Shown piece after piece: positions 1 through 7,185 of a stretch of 10,732 bases of DNA. The translations under genes were made by a program, and so were the position numbers. Every line of letters begins with the position of its first letter. Within the stretch, counting starts at the first letter, position 1. This stretch comes from Bacteroidota bacterium. Its GTDB lineage: Bacteria; Bacteroidota; Bacteroidia; Chitinophagales; Chitinophagaceae. The stretch lies in NCBI GenBank assembly GCA_028877045.1, contig JAGWPQ010000219.1, forward strand, positions 1 to 10,732, in the 5' to 3' direction. The notes under the pieces were generated by a model. It saw only the letters and a program-made list of their open reading frames with translations, had not been told where the DNA came from and ran no database searches.

Positions 1-1422
1 TACAACCGCCACGAAATGCTTGATGTGGTTACCATCGATGGTAAAGCAAGCGGCATCATCGCAAGAGATCTGGTAAATGGTAAATTGGAACGCCATTTCG
101 GTCACGCTGTTTTATTATGCAGCGGCGGTTATGGTAATGTATTTTATTTATCAACCAATGCAATGGGCAGCAATGTTACTGCCATTTGGAAAGCACATAA
201 AAAAGGTGCTGCATTTGGTAATCCTTGTTTCACACAAATTCATCCAACCTGTATTCCGGTTAGCGGCGATCATCAAAGTAAATTAACATTGATGAGTGAA
301 AGTTTAAGAAATGATGGAAGAATTTGGGTTCCTAAAGTACAGGGCGAAACAAGAAAAGCAATTGATATTCCCGAAGAAGAAAGAGATTATTATTTAGAAA
401 GAAGATATCCTGCATTTGGAAATTTAGTACCTCGTGATGTTGCCTCAAGAGCTGCAAAAGAAAGATGTGATGCGGGTTACGGCGTTGGTACCAGCAAACA
501 GGCTGTGTATCTCGATTTCGCAGATGCCATCATGCGTTACGGCAAAATTGAAGTGGGTAAAGAAGGAAGAGAAAATGTTTCTGATGAAGAAATAATTATT
601 TTGGGCAAAGAGGTCGTAAAAGAAAAATACGGTAATCTTTTCGATATGTATGAAAAGATCACCGGCGAAAATCCTTACGAGGTTCCGATGCGTATCTACC
701 CTGCTGTGCATTATACCATGGGCGGTTTATGGGTCGATTATGAATTGCAAACAACTGTAAAAGGATTATATTGTTTGGGCGAAGCAAATTTCAGCGATCA
801 CGGTGCCAACCGTTTGGGAGCTAGTGCGTTGATGCAGGGGTTAGCTGATGGCTACTTTGTTATTCCTTACACTTTGGGAAATTATCTGGCCGATGAAATT
901 TATAATAAACCTGTTCCTACCAGTCATCCTGCATTTATTGAAGCAGAGAATGATGTAGCTAACAGAATTAATACTTTGATGAATGTGAAAGGCACCCAAT
1001 CGGTTGAAAGTTTGCACAAACGTTTGGGAAAGATCATGTGGGATAAATGTGGTATGGCACGCAATGCCGAAGGCTTAAAACAAGCCATCGAAGAAATAAA
1101 AGCATTGCGCGAAGAGTTCTGGAGTGATGTAAAAATTCCCGGAACAATTAATGAATATAATCCTGAATTGGATAAAGCCAATCGTGTGGCTGATTTTATG
1201 GAATTAGGCGAATTGATGTGTATCGATGCTTTGAACAGAAATGAAAGCTGCGGCGGGCATTTCAGAGAAGAATATCAAACACCCGAAGGCGAAGCAATGC
1301 GTGATGATGCAAACTACATGTACGTTTCGGCATGGGAATTCAAGGGCGAAAGCAATTGGCAATTACATAAAGAAGAATTAAAGTACGATGTAATAAAACC
1401 AACTCAAAGAAATTATAAATAA
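1..1422 (+). CDS. sdhA: Succinate dehydrogenase/fumarate reductase flavoprotein subunit, 3' part
   Basis: This is the FAD-carrying catalytic subunit of complex II, which interconverts succinate and fumarate at the cytoplasmic membrane. The frame is open from base 1, so the gene enters from the left; 473 residues are present and, against a usual length near 640, about 165 N-terminal residues including the FAD-binding start are missing. Visible landmarks, numbered from the first codon here, are IHPT (His81), the substrate/active-site block SESLRNDGR (99-107), HYTMGG (His237), and the C-terminal FAD-domain block with GEANFSDHGANRLGASAL (Arg271). The C-terminal helical domain ends in a tail rich in charged residues. 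sdhB follows after 21 nt, so the two are co-transcribed; in Bacteroidota a single cytochrome b subunit gene usually precedes sdhA, here outside the window. Whether the enzyme runs mainly as succinate dehydrogenase or fumarate reductase cannot be told from sequence. Confidence 0.96.
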   Translation, partial: YNRHEMLDVVTIDGKASGIIARDLVNGKLERHFGHAVLLCSGGYGNVFYLSTNAMGSNVTAIWKAHKKGAAFGNPCFTQIHPTCIPVSGDHQSKLTLMSESLRNDGRIWVPKVQGETRKAIDIPEEERDYYLERRYPAFGNLVPRDVASRAAKERCDAGYGVGTSKQAVYLDFADAIMRYGKIEVGKEGRENVSDEEIIILGKEVVKEKYGNLFDMYEKITGENPYEVPMRIYPAVHYTMGGLWVDYELQTTVKGLYCLGEANFSDHGANRLGASALMQGLADGYFVIPYTLGNYLADEIYNKPVPTSHPAFIEAENDVANRINTLMNVKGTQSVESLHKRLGKIMWDKCGMARNAEGLKQAIEEIKALREEFWSDVKIPGTINEYNPELDKANRVADFMELGELMCIDALNRNESCGGHFREEYQTPEGEAMRDDANYMYVSAWEFKGESNWQLHKEELKYDVIKPTQRNYK

Positions 1423-1443
1423 ACTAATTTTTAAATTTTCTCG

Positions 1444-2208
1444 ATGGAACATTACAACATGAATCTTACGCTGAAAATCTGGCGTCAAAAAAATAAAGAA
1501 GATAAAGGTGGATTCCAATCCTTTCAGGTAAAAAACATTTCTTCCGAAATGTCTTTTCTTGAAATGTTAGATGTATTGAATGAACAATTGATTAATGATA
1601 ATCAGGATCCCATCGCATTCGATCACGATTGTCGCGAAGGTATTTGCGGCATGTGTTCTTTATACATCAACGGTAAACCTCATGGTGAATGGAAAGGAAA
1701 TACAACCTGTCAATTGCACATGCGTGCATTTAAAGATGGCGAGACTGTTACCATAGAACCCTGGCGTGCAAAGGCCTTCCCGGTAATTAAAGACTTGATC
1801 GTTGACAGAAGTCCGCTCGACAGGATCATCCAGGCAGGTGGTTATATTTCGGTAAACACAGGTAATGCTGTTGATGGAAATTCATTGCCGATCAATAAAG
1901 ATGATGCCGATGCATCTTTTGCAGCAGCCATGTGTATTGGTTGTGGTGCGTGTGTGGCAGCTTGTAAAAATAGTTCAGCCATGTTATTTTTATCGGCTAA
2001 AGTGGCGCATTTGGCATTGTTGCCGCAGGGTGCACCCGAACGTCATTCACGGGTAATGAATATGGTGGCACAAATGGATAAAGAAGGTTTTGGTGCCTGT
2101 ACAAATACCGGTGCATGTGAAGCAACTTGTCCAAAAGAAATTTCAATTTCAAACATTGCAAGATTAAATCTCGAATATTTATCTGCAAGTATTGCAGCCG
2201 ATAAATAA
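1444..2208 (+). CDS. sdhB: Succinate dehydrogenase/fumarate reductase iron-sulfur subunit
   Basis: This 254-residue electron-transfer subunit of complex II carries electrons between the SdhA flavin and the membrane quinone site. All three cluster sites are visible. The [2Fe-2S] ligands are Cys63, Cys68, Cys71 and Cys89 in an N-terminal ferredoxin fold. The C-terminal domain has CIGCGACVAAC (Cys164, 167, 170, 174) and CTNTGACEATCP (Cys219, 225, 229). By homology with E. coli SdhB, Cys164/167/170/229 bind [4Fe-4S] and Cys174/219/225 bind [3Fe-4S]. The start at 1444 lies 21 nt after sdhA; a second Met at 1459 (MNLTLKIW) is also possible, because family similarity begins about there and neither start has a clear Shine-Dalgarno sequence. 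An intrinsic terminator follows 23 nt after the stop, so this is the last gene of the sdh operon. The gene is complete, with nothing missing. Confidence 0.97.
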   Translation: MEHYNMNLTLKIWRQKNKEDKGGFQSFQVKNISSEMSFLEMLDVLNEQLINDNQDPIAFDHDCREGICGMCSLYINGKPHGEWKGNTTCQLHMRAFKDGETVTIEPWRAKAFPVIKDLIVDRSPLDRIIQAGGYISVNTGNAVDGNSLPINKDDADASFAAAMCIGCGACVAACKNSSAMLFLSAKVAHLALLPQGAPERHSRVMNMVAQMDKEGFGACTNTGACEATCPKEISISNIARLNLEYLSASIAADK

Positions 2209-2231
2209 ATTGTTTTTTAATATTACTGAAG

Positions 2232-2260
2232 GCCTGTCAAAAAAAATGACAGGCTTTTTT
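2232..2260 (+). terminator. Intrinsic terminator of the sdh operon
   Basis: A perfect 8-bp stem (GCCTGTCA at 2232-2239 with TGACAGGC at 2247-2254) closes a seven-A loop and is followed by six T (2255-2260). The order stem then T-run fits termination of rightward transcription from sdhB. On the minus strand the same hairpin is not followed by a T-run, so it is a weak candidate for the opposing gene that ends at 2259. Confidence 0.9.
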
Positions 2261-2912
2261 AATGATTAAAATGTAGCTGAGCAGTCCGCCATGAATTTTC
2301 TCTGCTTCTGATTATTTTATGCTGAATATATTTTTTCAGAAAAAAATTGCGGATCGAAAGAGGCACCTGTGTAACCGGTAGTTTATATTCAAAAACTATT
2401 TCAGCTTCTATTTCTTTTGCTGTGTGATGAAAGATATTGGTCATTGCCAGAAAATCTTTTTCGATCATTTCAATATCTGTTTTTTCTGCATAATATTCAT
2501 TGATCACCGATGCCAAACATAGTGGCAGATCTTTCTTGATATGGACATCTACACAGCTTACCAATATATTCCACGATTGAATAAAACCATACTTTGTTTT
2601 CTTCCCTTTTGATAAAGCAAGATTATAAAACACTTCTTTCCACTCTTCAGACGGGATTGCAGTTTCATTTAAATATGCTTCCAGGTTTTCCTGAAAAACA
2701 GCATTGAATTGTACAACAACATTTGCAACAAATAATGGATACTGAAAGCGATTGGTGCTGATGTATTCCAACTGTTGTTTTGTAACAATCAGATATGCTT
2801 TGCAAAACCAATACAAAGCATTTTTTTGTTTGGCATGACCAAACAGATCAACAAGATGCTGCTGATAAGAAATGACTTCTTTCGTTTTATTTATCGCAGC
2901 CTCCATTTTCAT
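2259..2912 (-). CDS. DUF5995-like protein of unknown function
   Basis: This is a 217-residue protein that I cannot assign a function. It has no signal peptide, no membrane segment and no cofactor motif. It is predicted mostly helical, with many aromatic residues. The stretch with RFQYPLFVANVVVQF (about residues 56-70), followed by a WKEVFYN segment and later a VHIKKDLPLCL segment (about 128-138), resembles the RF-x-x-P-x-x-V, W-x-x-A/V-F and H-x-D/N-L-P pattern I remember for DUF5995; this assignment is from memory and not searched. The His in VDVHI followed by Asp-Leu-Pro is the best candidate for a conserved functional site. The gene runs towards sdhB and ends 50 nt from it, and it is divergent from trmN6 with a 109-nt gap that holds a candidate Bacteroidota promoter. 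It seems to be a single-gene unit. The ATG at 2912 is favoured; Met3 is two codons further in. Confidence 0.85.
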   Translation of the reverse strand: MKMEAAINKTKEVISYQQHLVDLFGHAKQKNALYWFCKAYLIVTKQQLEYISTNRFQYPLFVANVVVQFNAVFQENLEAYLNETAIPSEEWKEVFYNLALSKGKKTKYGFIQSWNILVSCVDVHIKKDLPLCLASVINEYYAEKTDIEMIEKDFLAMTNIFHHTAKEIEAEIVFEYKLPVTQVPLSIRNFFLKKYIQHKIIRSRENSWRTAQLHFNH

Positions 2913-2938
2913 GTCAGTAAATTACGCTTAAATTATAC

Positions 2939-2969
2939 CAAATCAAAAACGAATATATACCCTGTACAA
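2939..2969 (-). promoter_or_regulatory. Candidate Bacteroidota-type promoter for the DUF5995-like gene
   Basis: Read on the minus strand there is TTG (2969-2967), 20 nt, then TTGATTTG (2946-2939), which matches the Bacteroidota -7 consensus TAnnTTTG at five of six fixed bases. Spacing fits the known -33/-7 arrangement. Transcription would start near 2932, giving a leader of about 20 nt before the ATG at 2912. The match is by eye and rests on a short consensus in AT-rich DNA. Confidence 0.5.
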
Positions 2970-3021
2970 GTTATATTGCTCTCTGAACGAATTATAACAT
3001 TTCTTTTTTCAATTTTGTACA

Positions 3022-3750
3022 ATGTCAAATAGTTTTTTTCAATTCAAACAGTTCACGGTTCAGCAAGAACATTGTGCCATGAAAGTAACCACAGATGCAT
3101 GCCTGTTTGGTGCATGGTGTGCTTCTGTCGTCTACAGTCAACTGTCTATCGTCAACCGCCTTCTCGACATTGGCACCGGCACCGGATTACTTTCTTTAAT
3201 GATCGCACAAAAAAATACGGATATAAAAATAGATGCTGTTGAAATTGATGAACATGCTGCAATGCAAGCTGCATCTAACTTTCAATCATCTCCATGGAAT
3301 GAAAGATTGCAGGTTCATCAAACTTCCATCCAGCAATTCAATAAAAAAAAACAACCGTACGATTTTATTATTTCCAATCCACCTTTCTTTCATAACGATT
3401 TAAAAAGCGATCATGCAAAACGAAATATAGCCCTGCACAGCGAAGCATTAAGCCTCGAGGAATTATTGCACTCAATAAAAATTAATTTAACCAATGACGG
3501 AAAATTCGCCGTGCTACTTCCCTATCACCGATCAGCATATTTTGAAGAATTGGCAGAAGCAGAAAAATTTTATATCGAAGAAAAAATAGTTGTTAAACAA
3601 ACACCTCATCATCCATATTTCAGAACCATGCTGTTGTTTTCTAAACATCCTGCAACATCAACCGAAAAAGAAATTATCATTAAAAACGAACTTAACGACT
3701 ACTCAACAGAATTTAAAGAACTACTGAAGGATTATTATTTGTATCTCTAA
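3022..3750 (+). CDS. trmN6: tRNA1(Val) (adenine(37)-N6)-methyltransferase
   Basis: This 242-residue S-adenosylmethionine-dependent methyltransferase of the YfiC/TrmN6 family is expected to form m6A37 next to the anticodon of tRNA-Val. After the family N-terminus (FKQFTVQQEHCAMKVTTDA, residues 8-26) comes the Rossmann motif I DIGTGTG (49-55), an acidic residue in DAVEID that would hold the ribose of the cofactor, and the catalytic N6-adenine motif NPPF (119-122). Between GAW (30-32) and LDIG it has 15 residues, CASVVYSQLSIVNRL, against nine in E. coli YfiC as I remember it; this extra stretch is encoded by a 7-bp tandem repeat (3129-3156). The gene is divergent from the DUF5995-like gene and convergent with the saccharopine dehydrogenase gene, so it is probably transcribed alone. 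There is no Shine-Dalgarno sequence. The family call is solid; substrate is by homology. Confidence 0.93.
   Translation: MSNSFFQFKQFTVQQEHCAMKVTTDACLFGAWCASVVYSQLSIVNRLLDIGTGTGLLSLMIAQKNTDIKIDAVEIDEHAAMQAASNFQSSPWNERLQVHQTSIQQFNKKKQPYDFIISNPPFFHNDLKSDHAKRNIALHSEALSLEELLHSIKINLTNDGKFAVLLPYHRSAYFEELAEAEKFYIEEKIVVKQTPHHPYFRTMLLFSKHPATSTEKEIIIKNELNDYSTEFKELLKDYYLYL
3129..3156. repeat. Four-unit 7-bp tandem repeat inside trmN6
   Basis: Four consecutive heptamers fit NGTCWAY (CGTCTAC first, CGTCAAC last); the second and fourth units differ from each other only at the first base. The array lies in frame within trmN6 and encodes residues about 37-45 of the extra loop before motif I. As the period is 7 and not a multiple of 3, each unit is read in a different frame. 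Confidence 0.75.
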
Positions 3751-3775
3751 TAACTAATCACTCATAATTCATAAT
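3748..3775. repeat. AT-rich heptamer array in the trmN6 / saccharopine dehydrogenase gap
   Basis: Four heptamers in register, TAATAAC, TAATCAC, TCATAAT and TCATAAT, begin at the trmN6 stop codon and fill nearly the whole 28-nt gap before the convergent gene's stop (3779-3781). The last two units are identical. No terminator hairpin is visible in this gap. Confidence 0.5.
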
Positions 3776-3778
3776 TAC

Positions 3779-4972
3779 TCAGTGTTTCGCATAATCATTC
3801 AAATACAAAAAACGTTCGGTTAGTTTCCCATTCTTCAACATGATGGCACGTTCGGTAATTTCATCGCCGCCTTTTGCCAGATCGGGTAACACAAATTTTA
3901 TTAATTGCTCGCCAAAATAACGGCTTGCATCTCTGGGTAATTCGTTGGGTAAATTACCAACTGCGATCATATCAATATTTTCGGCAAGAAATGGTGGTCG
4001 TTTTTCAAAAGTTTTTTTATCAACGCCATACACAGGATCAGCAATACTCTGATCACCAAGATTTACAGGAACCGATCCATAAGCATCATCGGTAATATCC
4101 GATATCACTTGTATTTTAAAATTATCGCCAATATCTTCTCGTTCAAATAATCGCGGCATTGTTTTTTCCCAATAAATACCATTCATTAAAATATCGGTGC
4201 AATGCGTGTAAGGCAAAAAGCGGCTCCTGTACTCTTCGGGATGATCATGAAAATGTTCTCTGCGATATGTTTTTAATTCTTTGTGCGTGTACAGGTCCTG
4301 ACCTTTTAATTGCACATACACAGGATATGAAAATTTTTTTTCCAAATATTCATCGGGTTCTACCTCGGTAATACCCATTAAATTCATCACTTCAACAATA
4401 CCATGTGCCACCCTGCCACTGCCGGTTACAGCGATTTTGATGTTTGGTATTTTTAATCCAAAATATGTATGAATTAATTCGCGGTAATCTTTTACTTCAA
4501 ATACTCTTCCTAAATTATATAAGCCACATCTTTTTCCATAAACCATCATACCATTGTGTGCACCAACAACGCCTGCAAAAAAGCCAAAACCAATTATTCT
4601 TTGTCCGTCATCATGTTCCAGACACTCATAATCGAGCAATGAAATATTTTTATCCATCATTGCATGAAATAATTTCTGATTATATGCCTGGGCTTTTTTT
4701 GTGTGTGAAAAAAATAAGTACATTTTATTTTCCATCAGCATATCAACCGGGATTTCTTTTATTCCAAGCAAAACATTGCAGTTACTTAAGTCATCCACGA
4801 CTTCAACGCCGGCCCTTTTATATTCCCGATCGCTGAAACATCTGTTGGCTGAAGATTGCACCACAACTTTCAAATGACCGTCTTTGTTGATCCATTTGCA
4901 TTGTGCCGGTGTTAATGCCACACGATTATCGGGTGGAACTTTTCCTTCTTTAATAAGTCCTATCAATAACAT
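3779..4972 (-). CDS. Saccharopine dehydrogenase (NAD+, L-lysine-forming)-like protein, LYS1 type
   Basis: This 397-residue protein has the alanine dehydrogenase/transhydrogenase-type N-terminal domain (EGKVPPDNRVALTP at residues 9-22) and a central nucleotide-binding segment VTGSGRVAHG (182-191). It matches fungal LYS1 through the catalytic region: GIKE (Lys72) and FSH (His90) align with the yeast catalytic Lys77 and His96, and the block LLDYECLEHDDGQR...FGFFAG (112-133) follows the yeast pattern closely. The fungal enzyme splits saccharopine to lysine and 2-oxoglutarate with NAD+. Bacteroidota make lysine by the diaminopimelate route, so a different imino-acid substrate or a role in lysine degradation is possible. 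I chose the ATG at 4972; the frame extends seven codons upstream to a TTG at 4993, with less family similarity. It is convergent with trmN6 and divergent from hscB, so it stands alone. Confidence 0.85.
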   Translation of the reverse strand: MLLIGLIKEGKVPPDNRVALTPAQCKWINKDGHLKVVVQSSANRCFSDREYKRAGVEVVDDLSNCNVLLGIKEIPVDMLMENKMYLFFSHTKKAQAYNQKLFHAMMDKNISLLDYECLEHDDGQRIIGFGFFAGVVGAHNGMMVYGKRCGLYNLGRVFEVKDYRELIHTYFGLKIPNIKIAVTGSGRVAHGIVEVMNLMGITEVEPDEYLEKKFSYPVYVQLKGQDLYTHKELKTYRREHFHDHPEEYRSRFLPYTHCTDILMNGIYWEKTMPRLFEREDIGDNFKIQVISDITDDAYGSVPVNLGDQSIADPVYGVDKKTFEKRPPFLAENIDMIAVGNLPNELPRDASRYFGEQLIKFVLPDLAKGGDEITERAIMLKNGKLTERFLYLNDYAKH

Positions 4973-5067
4973 TAGTTTAATTTTGAATTGCAAGTTAATT
5001 TAATTGTGTAAATGACAGAACGCTGATTTTTATGATGGAGATGATAAGATTACGATATTAATGCATC

Positions 5068-5085
5068 AATCATAATAATCATAAT
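5068..5085. repeat. Two-copy 9-bp direct repeat upstream of hscB
   Basis: AATCATAAT occurs twice back to back and is followed by TAATC. It sits in the 150-nt divergent gap between the saccharopine dehydrogenase-like gene and hscB. In the rest of that gap I found no match to the Bacteroidota promoter better than two mismatches on either strand. Confidence 0.5.
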
Positions 5086-5122
5086 TAATCTGCTTGTTAT
5101 TCTTCAATTTAATATTAAAAAC

Positions 5123-5632
5123 ATGAACTATTTCGAATTATATGATATTCCCGTTTCTTTTTTCCCTGATGCATCCGTCATCAAGAAAAAATTTTATCAA
5201 TTAAGCCGGAAATTTCATCCCGATTTTTTCAGTAATGCAGACAGCGATGAACAAGCCGAAGTGCTGGAAAAGTCTTCGCTTGTCAACAAAGCATTTAAAA
5301 CATTTGCCGATACCGATGAAACAACAAAATACATTTTGCAATTAAAAGGTTTACTGGAAGAAGAAGAAAAATACAAGCTCCCCTCTGGTTTTTTAATGGA
5401 AGTAATGGAATTAAATGAGCAATTGATGGAAGCAAAAATGGAAGACGATTCTGATGCAATAAATAATATCAAATCACAAATTTCTACACTACAAGCAAAA
5501 ATTTATGAGCCTGTTAAACAAATTATGGAGCATTATCAGGAAAATTCTGTTTCCGAAAAAGAGTTGCTGCAAGTAAAAGAATATTATTACAAAAAAAAAT
5601 ACCTGAAAAGGATTTTGGCAGGATTAAATTAG
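5123..5632 (+). CDS. hscB: Fe-S cluster assembly co-chaperone HscB (J-protein)
   Basis: This 169-residue cytoplasmic co-chaperone brings the scaffold protein IscU to the Hsp70 HscA, stimulates its ATPase and so helps transfer iron-sulfur clusters to target proteins. The N-terminal J domain (about residues 1-75) begins with NYFELYDIP and contains the HPD signature at 32-34, needed for Hsp70 activation. The C-terminal domain begins with LPSGFLMEVMELNEQL (86-101), matching the LPxxFLMxxMELREEL pattern of E. coli HscB that contacts IscU, and then forms a helical bundle. Length is normal for the family. No hscA, iscU or fdx is next to it, so its partners are encoded elsewhere. A tRNA-Leu gene begins 29 nt downstream on the same strand and may be partly co-transcribed, although that gene also has its own candidate promoter. 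Confidence 0.95.
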   Translation: MNYFELYDIPVSFFPDASVIKKKFYQLSRKFHPDFFSNADSDEQAEVLEKSSLVNKAFKTFADTDETTKYILQLKGLLEEEEKYKLPSGFLMEVMELNEQLMEAKMEDDSDAINNIKSQISTLQAKIYEPVKQIMEHYQENSVSEKELLQVKEYYYKKKYLKRILAGLN

Positions 5633-5645
5633 TACTGTAATATTG
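5615..5645 (+). promoter_or_regulatory. Candidate Bacteroidota-type promoter for tRNA-Leu
   Basis: TTG (5615-5617, within TTTG), 20 nt, then TAATATTG (5638-5645), which matches TAnnTTTG at five of six fixed bases. The -33 part overlaps the end of hscB. Transcription would start near 5651, about 10 nt before the mature tRNA 5' end, a usual leader length for a tRNA gene. By eye only. Confidence 0.5.
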
Positions 5646-5661
5646 CACCCCAATTCAAAAT

Positions 5662-5745
5662 GCCCAGATGGCGGAATTGGTAGACGCGCTAGACTCAAAA
5701 TCTGGTTATCGCAAGGTAGTGCAGGTTCGATTCCTGTTCTGGGCA
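5662..5745 (+). tRNA. tRNA-Leu (anticodon CAA, reads UUG)
   Basis: An 84-nt class II tRNA. The acceptor stem GCCCAGA (5662-5668) pairs with TCTGGGC (5738-5744), and A5745 is the discriminator base expected of leucine tRNAs. The anticodon arm is CTAGA / CTCAAAA loop / TCTGG with two G-U type pairs, placing the anticodon CAA at 5696-5698. The long variable arm is a four-pair stem TATC/GGTA with a GCAA loop. The T arm is GCAGG / TTCGATT / CCTGT. The 3' CCA is not encoded (the next bases are CACTGG) and must be added by the CCA-adding enzyme. Confidence 0.96.
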
Positions 5746-5750
5746 CACTG

Positions 5751-5768
5751 GTTATTTTGCTAAATAAC
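5751..5768 (+). other. AT-rich hairpin just 3' of tRNA-Leu
   Basis: GTTATTT (5751-5757) and AAATAAC (5762-5768) form a perfect 7-bp stem with a TGCT loop, starting five bases after the discriminator base. It lies between the tRNA and the terminator and could act in 3' processing of the precursor or simply be part of the terminator region. Confidence 0.5.
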
Positions 5769-5773
5769 AAAAT

Positions 5774-5801
5774 AAAAAAGCCGACATAAGTCGGCTTTTT
5801 T
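5774..5801. terminator. Bidirectional intrinsic terminator between tRNA-Leu and the uronate operon
   Basis: Six A (5774-5779), a 6-bp GC-rich stem GCCGAC (5780-5785) / GTCGGC (5790-5795) with an ATAA loop, then six T (5796-5801). Because it has an A-run on one side and a T-run on the other, it can stop both the rightward tRNA transcript and the leftward operon transcript, whose last stop codon is at 5844-5846. Confidence 0.92.
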
Positions 5802-5843
5802 ATATCATTCCAAATCATTTTAGTAGATCATCTTACACTTTCC

Positions 5844-7169
5844 TTATAGATCAGTGATTGGTTTGTATTGTGGTACCAAAGCTTTCATTATTATCCACGC
5901 AAGCAGATAAGATAATCCACAGATGATAAATAAAATAAGATAAGCACTTGCCGGGAAAAAAGTATTCAATGCACCTGATAATAATTGAAATAATGCCCCC
6001 CCCAAACCTCCTGCTGCTGCACCTATTCCTGTAACCGAGCCAACCGCTTTTTTGGGAAACATATCCGATACGGTTGTAAATAGATTGGCCGACCATGCCT
6101 GATGTGCCGCAGCACAAATACAAAGAATGCTAACAGCCAGGGTGATGGCACTGTTTCTTCCAAATAAAGATTCGTTTGCAAAAAATTGCGTTGCCAAAAT
6201 GCTAAGCGGTGCAAAAGCAATCAACAACATAGCTGTCATTCTTGCTTTATAGGTTGCCCATCCTTTATTCATAAAATACATCGGCAAACTTCCTCCAAAC
6301 ACACTTCCGAAAATGGCAATGCCAAGTATGATAAAATAAAGATATCCCTGCACTTTGGGTTCTAAATTAAATTGTTGTTTTAAATAATCGGGTGTCCAGA
6401 ATAAAAAGAACCACCAGATACCATCGGTTAAAAATTTTCCGATAAAGAATGACCATGTTTGACGATATGCCAAAAGTTTAAACCAAGATACTTTCATTTT
6501 ATCCTGCAATTTACTTTCGGCAGTATCGTCGCTGTGGATATATTCGAACTCTTCTCTCGATAATTTCTTTTGCTTAGCCGGTATATCATATAATTTAAAC
6601 CAAAAGATCAGCCATATAAATCCAACTGCACCGGTAATAATAAAAGAAAGTTTCCATCCAAGCTCTGCCCCAAAAAATGCTAAACACCACGGAACAAATA
6701 AAGCAGATATCATGGCACCAACATTGGCACCGCTGTTAAAAATCCCTGTTGCCAATGCCCTTTCTTTTTTAGGGAACCATTCGGCAACTGTTTTAATGGA
6801 TGCAGGAAAATTACCCGCTTCACCCGCACCAAATAAACTTCTTATCAGCACATGATAAAAAACTGTTTTGCCTACAAACGCATTGAGCATACCAAAAAAC
6901 GACCACCCGATCAACGACAATGCAAGTCCCAATTTTGTCCCGATCCTGTCAATAATGGCACCTGCAAATAATGTAAAGCCTGCGTAGAATATCGTGAACA
7001 AAGTTGTTACGTAAGAAAACTCCAACGGGGTCCAACTAAACCCTTCCGGCGAACAGAAATATTGTTTCAGAAATCCAATCACATTTCTGTCCATATAATT
7101 AATGGTGGTAGAAAAAAAAAGTAATGCAACTATCGTCCATCGGTATTTACCAATTTTATTTGCAAGCAT
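5844..7169 (-). CDS. exuT: ExuT-like hexuronate MFS transporter (anion:cation symporter family)
   Basis: This 441-residue inner-membrane protein of the major facilitator superfamily probably imports hexuronates such as glucuronate, galacturonate or their unsaturated derivatives by proton symport. About twelve hydrophobic segments can be traced, split by a charged cytoplasmic loop at about 196-228. Family marks are DRN after the first segment (27-29), the MFS loop motif GAIIDRIGTKLG (70-81), and the ACS-family block GAGEAGNFPASIKTVAEWFP (114-133) followed by KKERALATGIFNSGANVGA (134-152), which is typical of ExuT-like carriers. The gene is the last of the minus-strand operon, 16 nt after the aldolase gene, and ends at a two-way terminator. 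Context with KduI, KDG kinase and KDPG aldolase supports a uronate substrate; the exact one cannot be read from sequence. Confidence 0.9.
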   Translation of the reverse strand: MLANKIGKYRWTIVALLFFSTTINYMDRNVIGFLKQYFCSPEGFSWTPLEFSYVTTLFTIFYAGFTLFAGAIIDRIGTKLGLALSLIGWSFFGMLNAFVGKTVFYHVLIRSLFGAGEAGNFPASIKTVAEWFPKKERALATGIFNSGANVGAMISALFVPWCLAFFGAELGWKLSFIITGAVGFIWLIFWFKLYDIPAKQKKLSREEFEYIHSDDTAESKLQDKMKVSWFKLLAYRQTWSFFIGKFLTDGIWWFFLFWTPDYLKQQFNLEPKVQGYLYFIILGIAIFGSVFGGSLPMYFMNKGWATYKARMTAMLLIAFAPLSILATQFFANESLFGRNSAITLAVSILCICAAAHQAWSANLFTTVSDMFPKKAVGSVTGIGAAAGGLGGALFQLLSGALNTFFPASAYLILFIICGLSYLLAWIIMKALVPQYKPITDL

Positions 7170-7185
7170 GTTGATCGTTTGAATT

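Noticed and set aside
2232..2254. The sdh terminator as a two-way terminator also serving the DUF5995-like gene
   Set aside because: On the minus strand the stem is followed by CTTCAGTA, without a T-run.
3010..3021. CAATTTTG as a -7 element giving a leaderless trmN6 transcript
   Set aside because: It matches TAnnTTTG at five of six fixed bases, but no TTG lies 19-21 nt upstream, and the start codon would fall at or before the transcription start.
4973..4993. TTG start at 4993 for the saccharopine dehydrogenase-like gene
   Set aside because: An ATG seven codons later fits the family N-terminus (MLLIGLIKEGK), and the extra residues lie in an AT-rich leader without a ribosome binding site.
5662..7169. 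tRNA-Leu as an integration site for a mobile island carrying the uronate operon
   Set aside because: No integrase, no second copy of the tRNA 3' end in the window, and base composition does not change clearly; the operon is an ordinary metabolic cluster.
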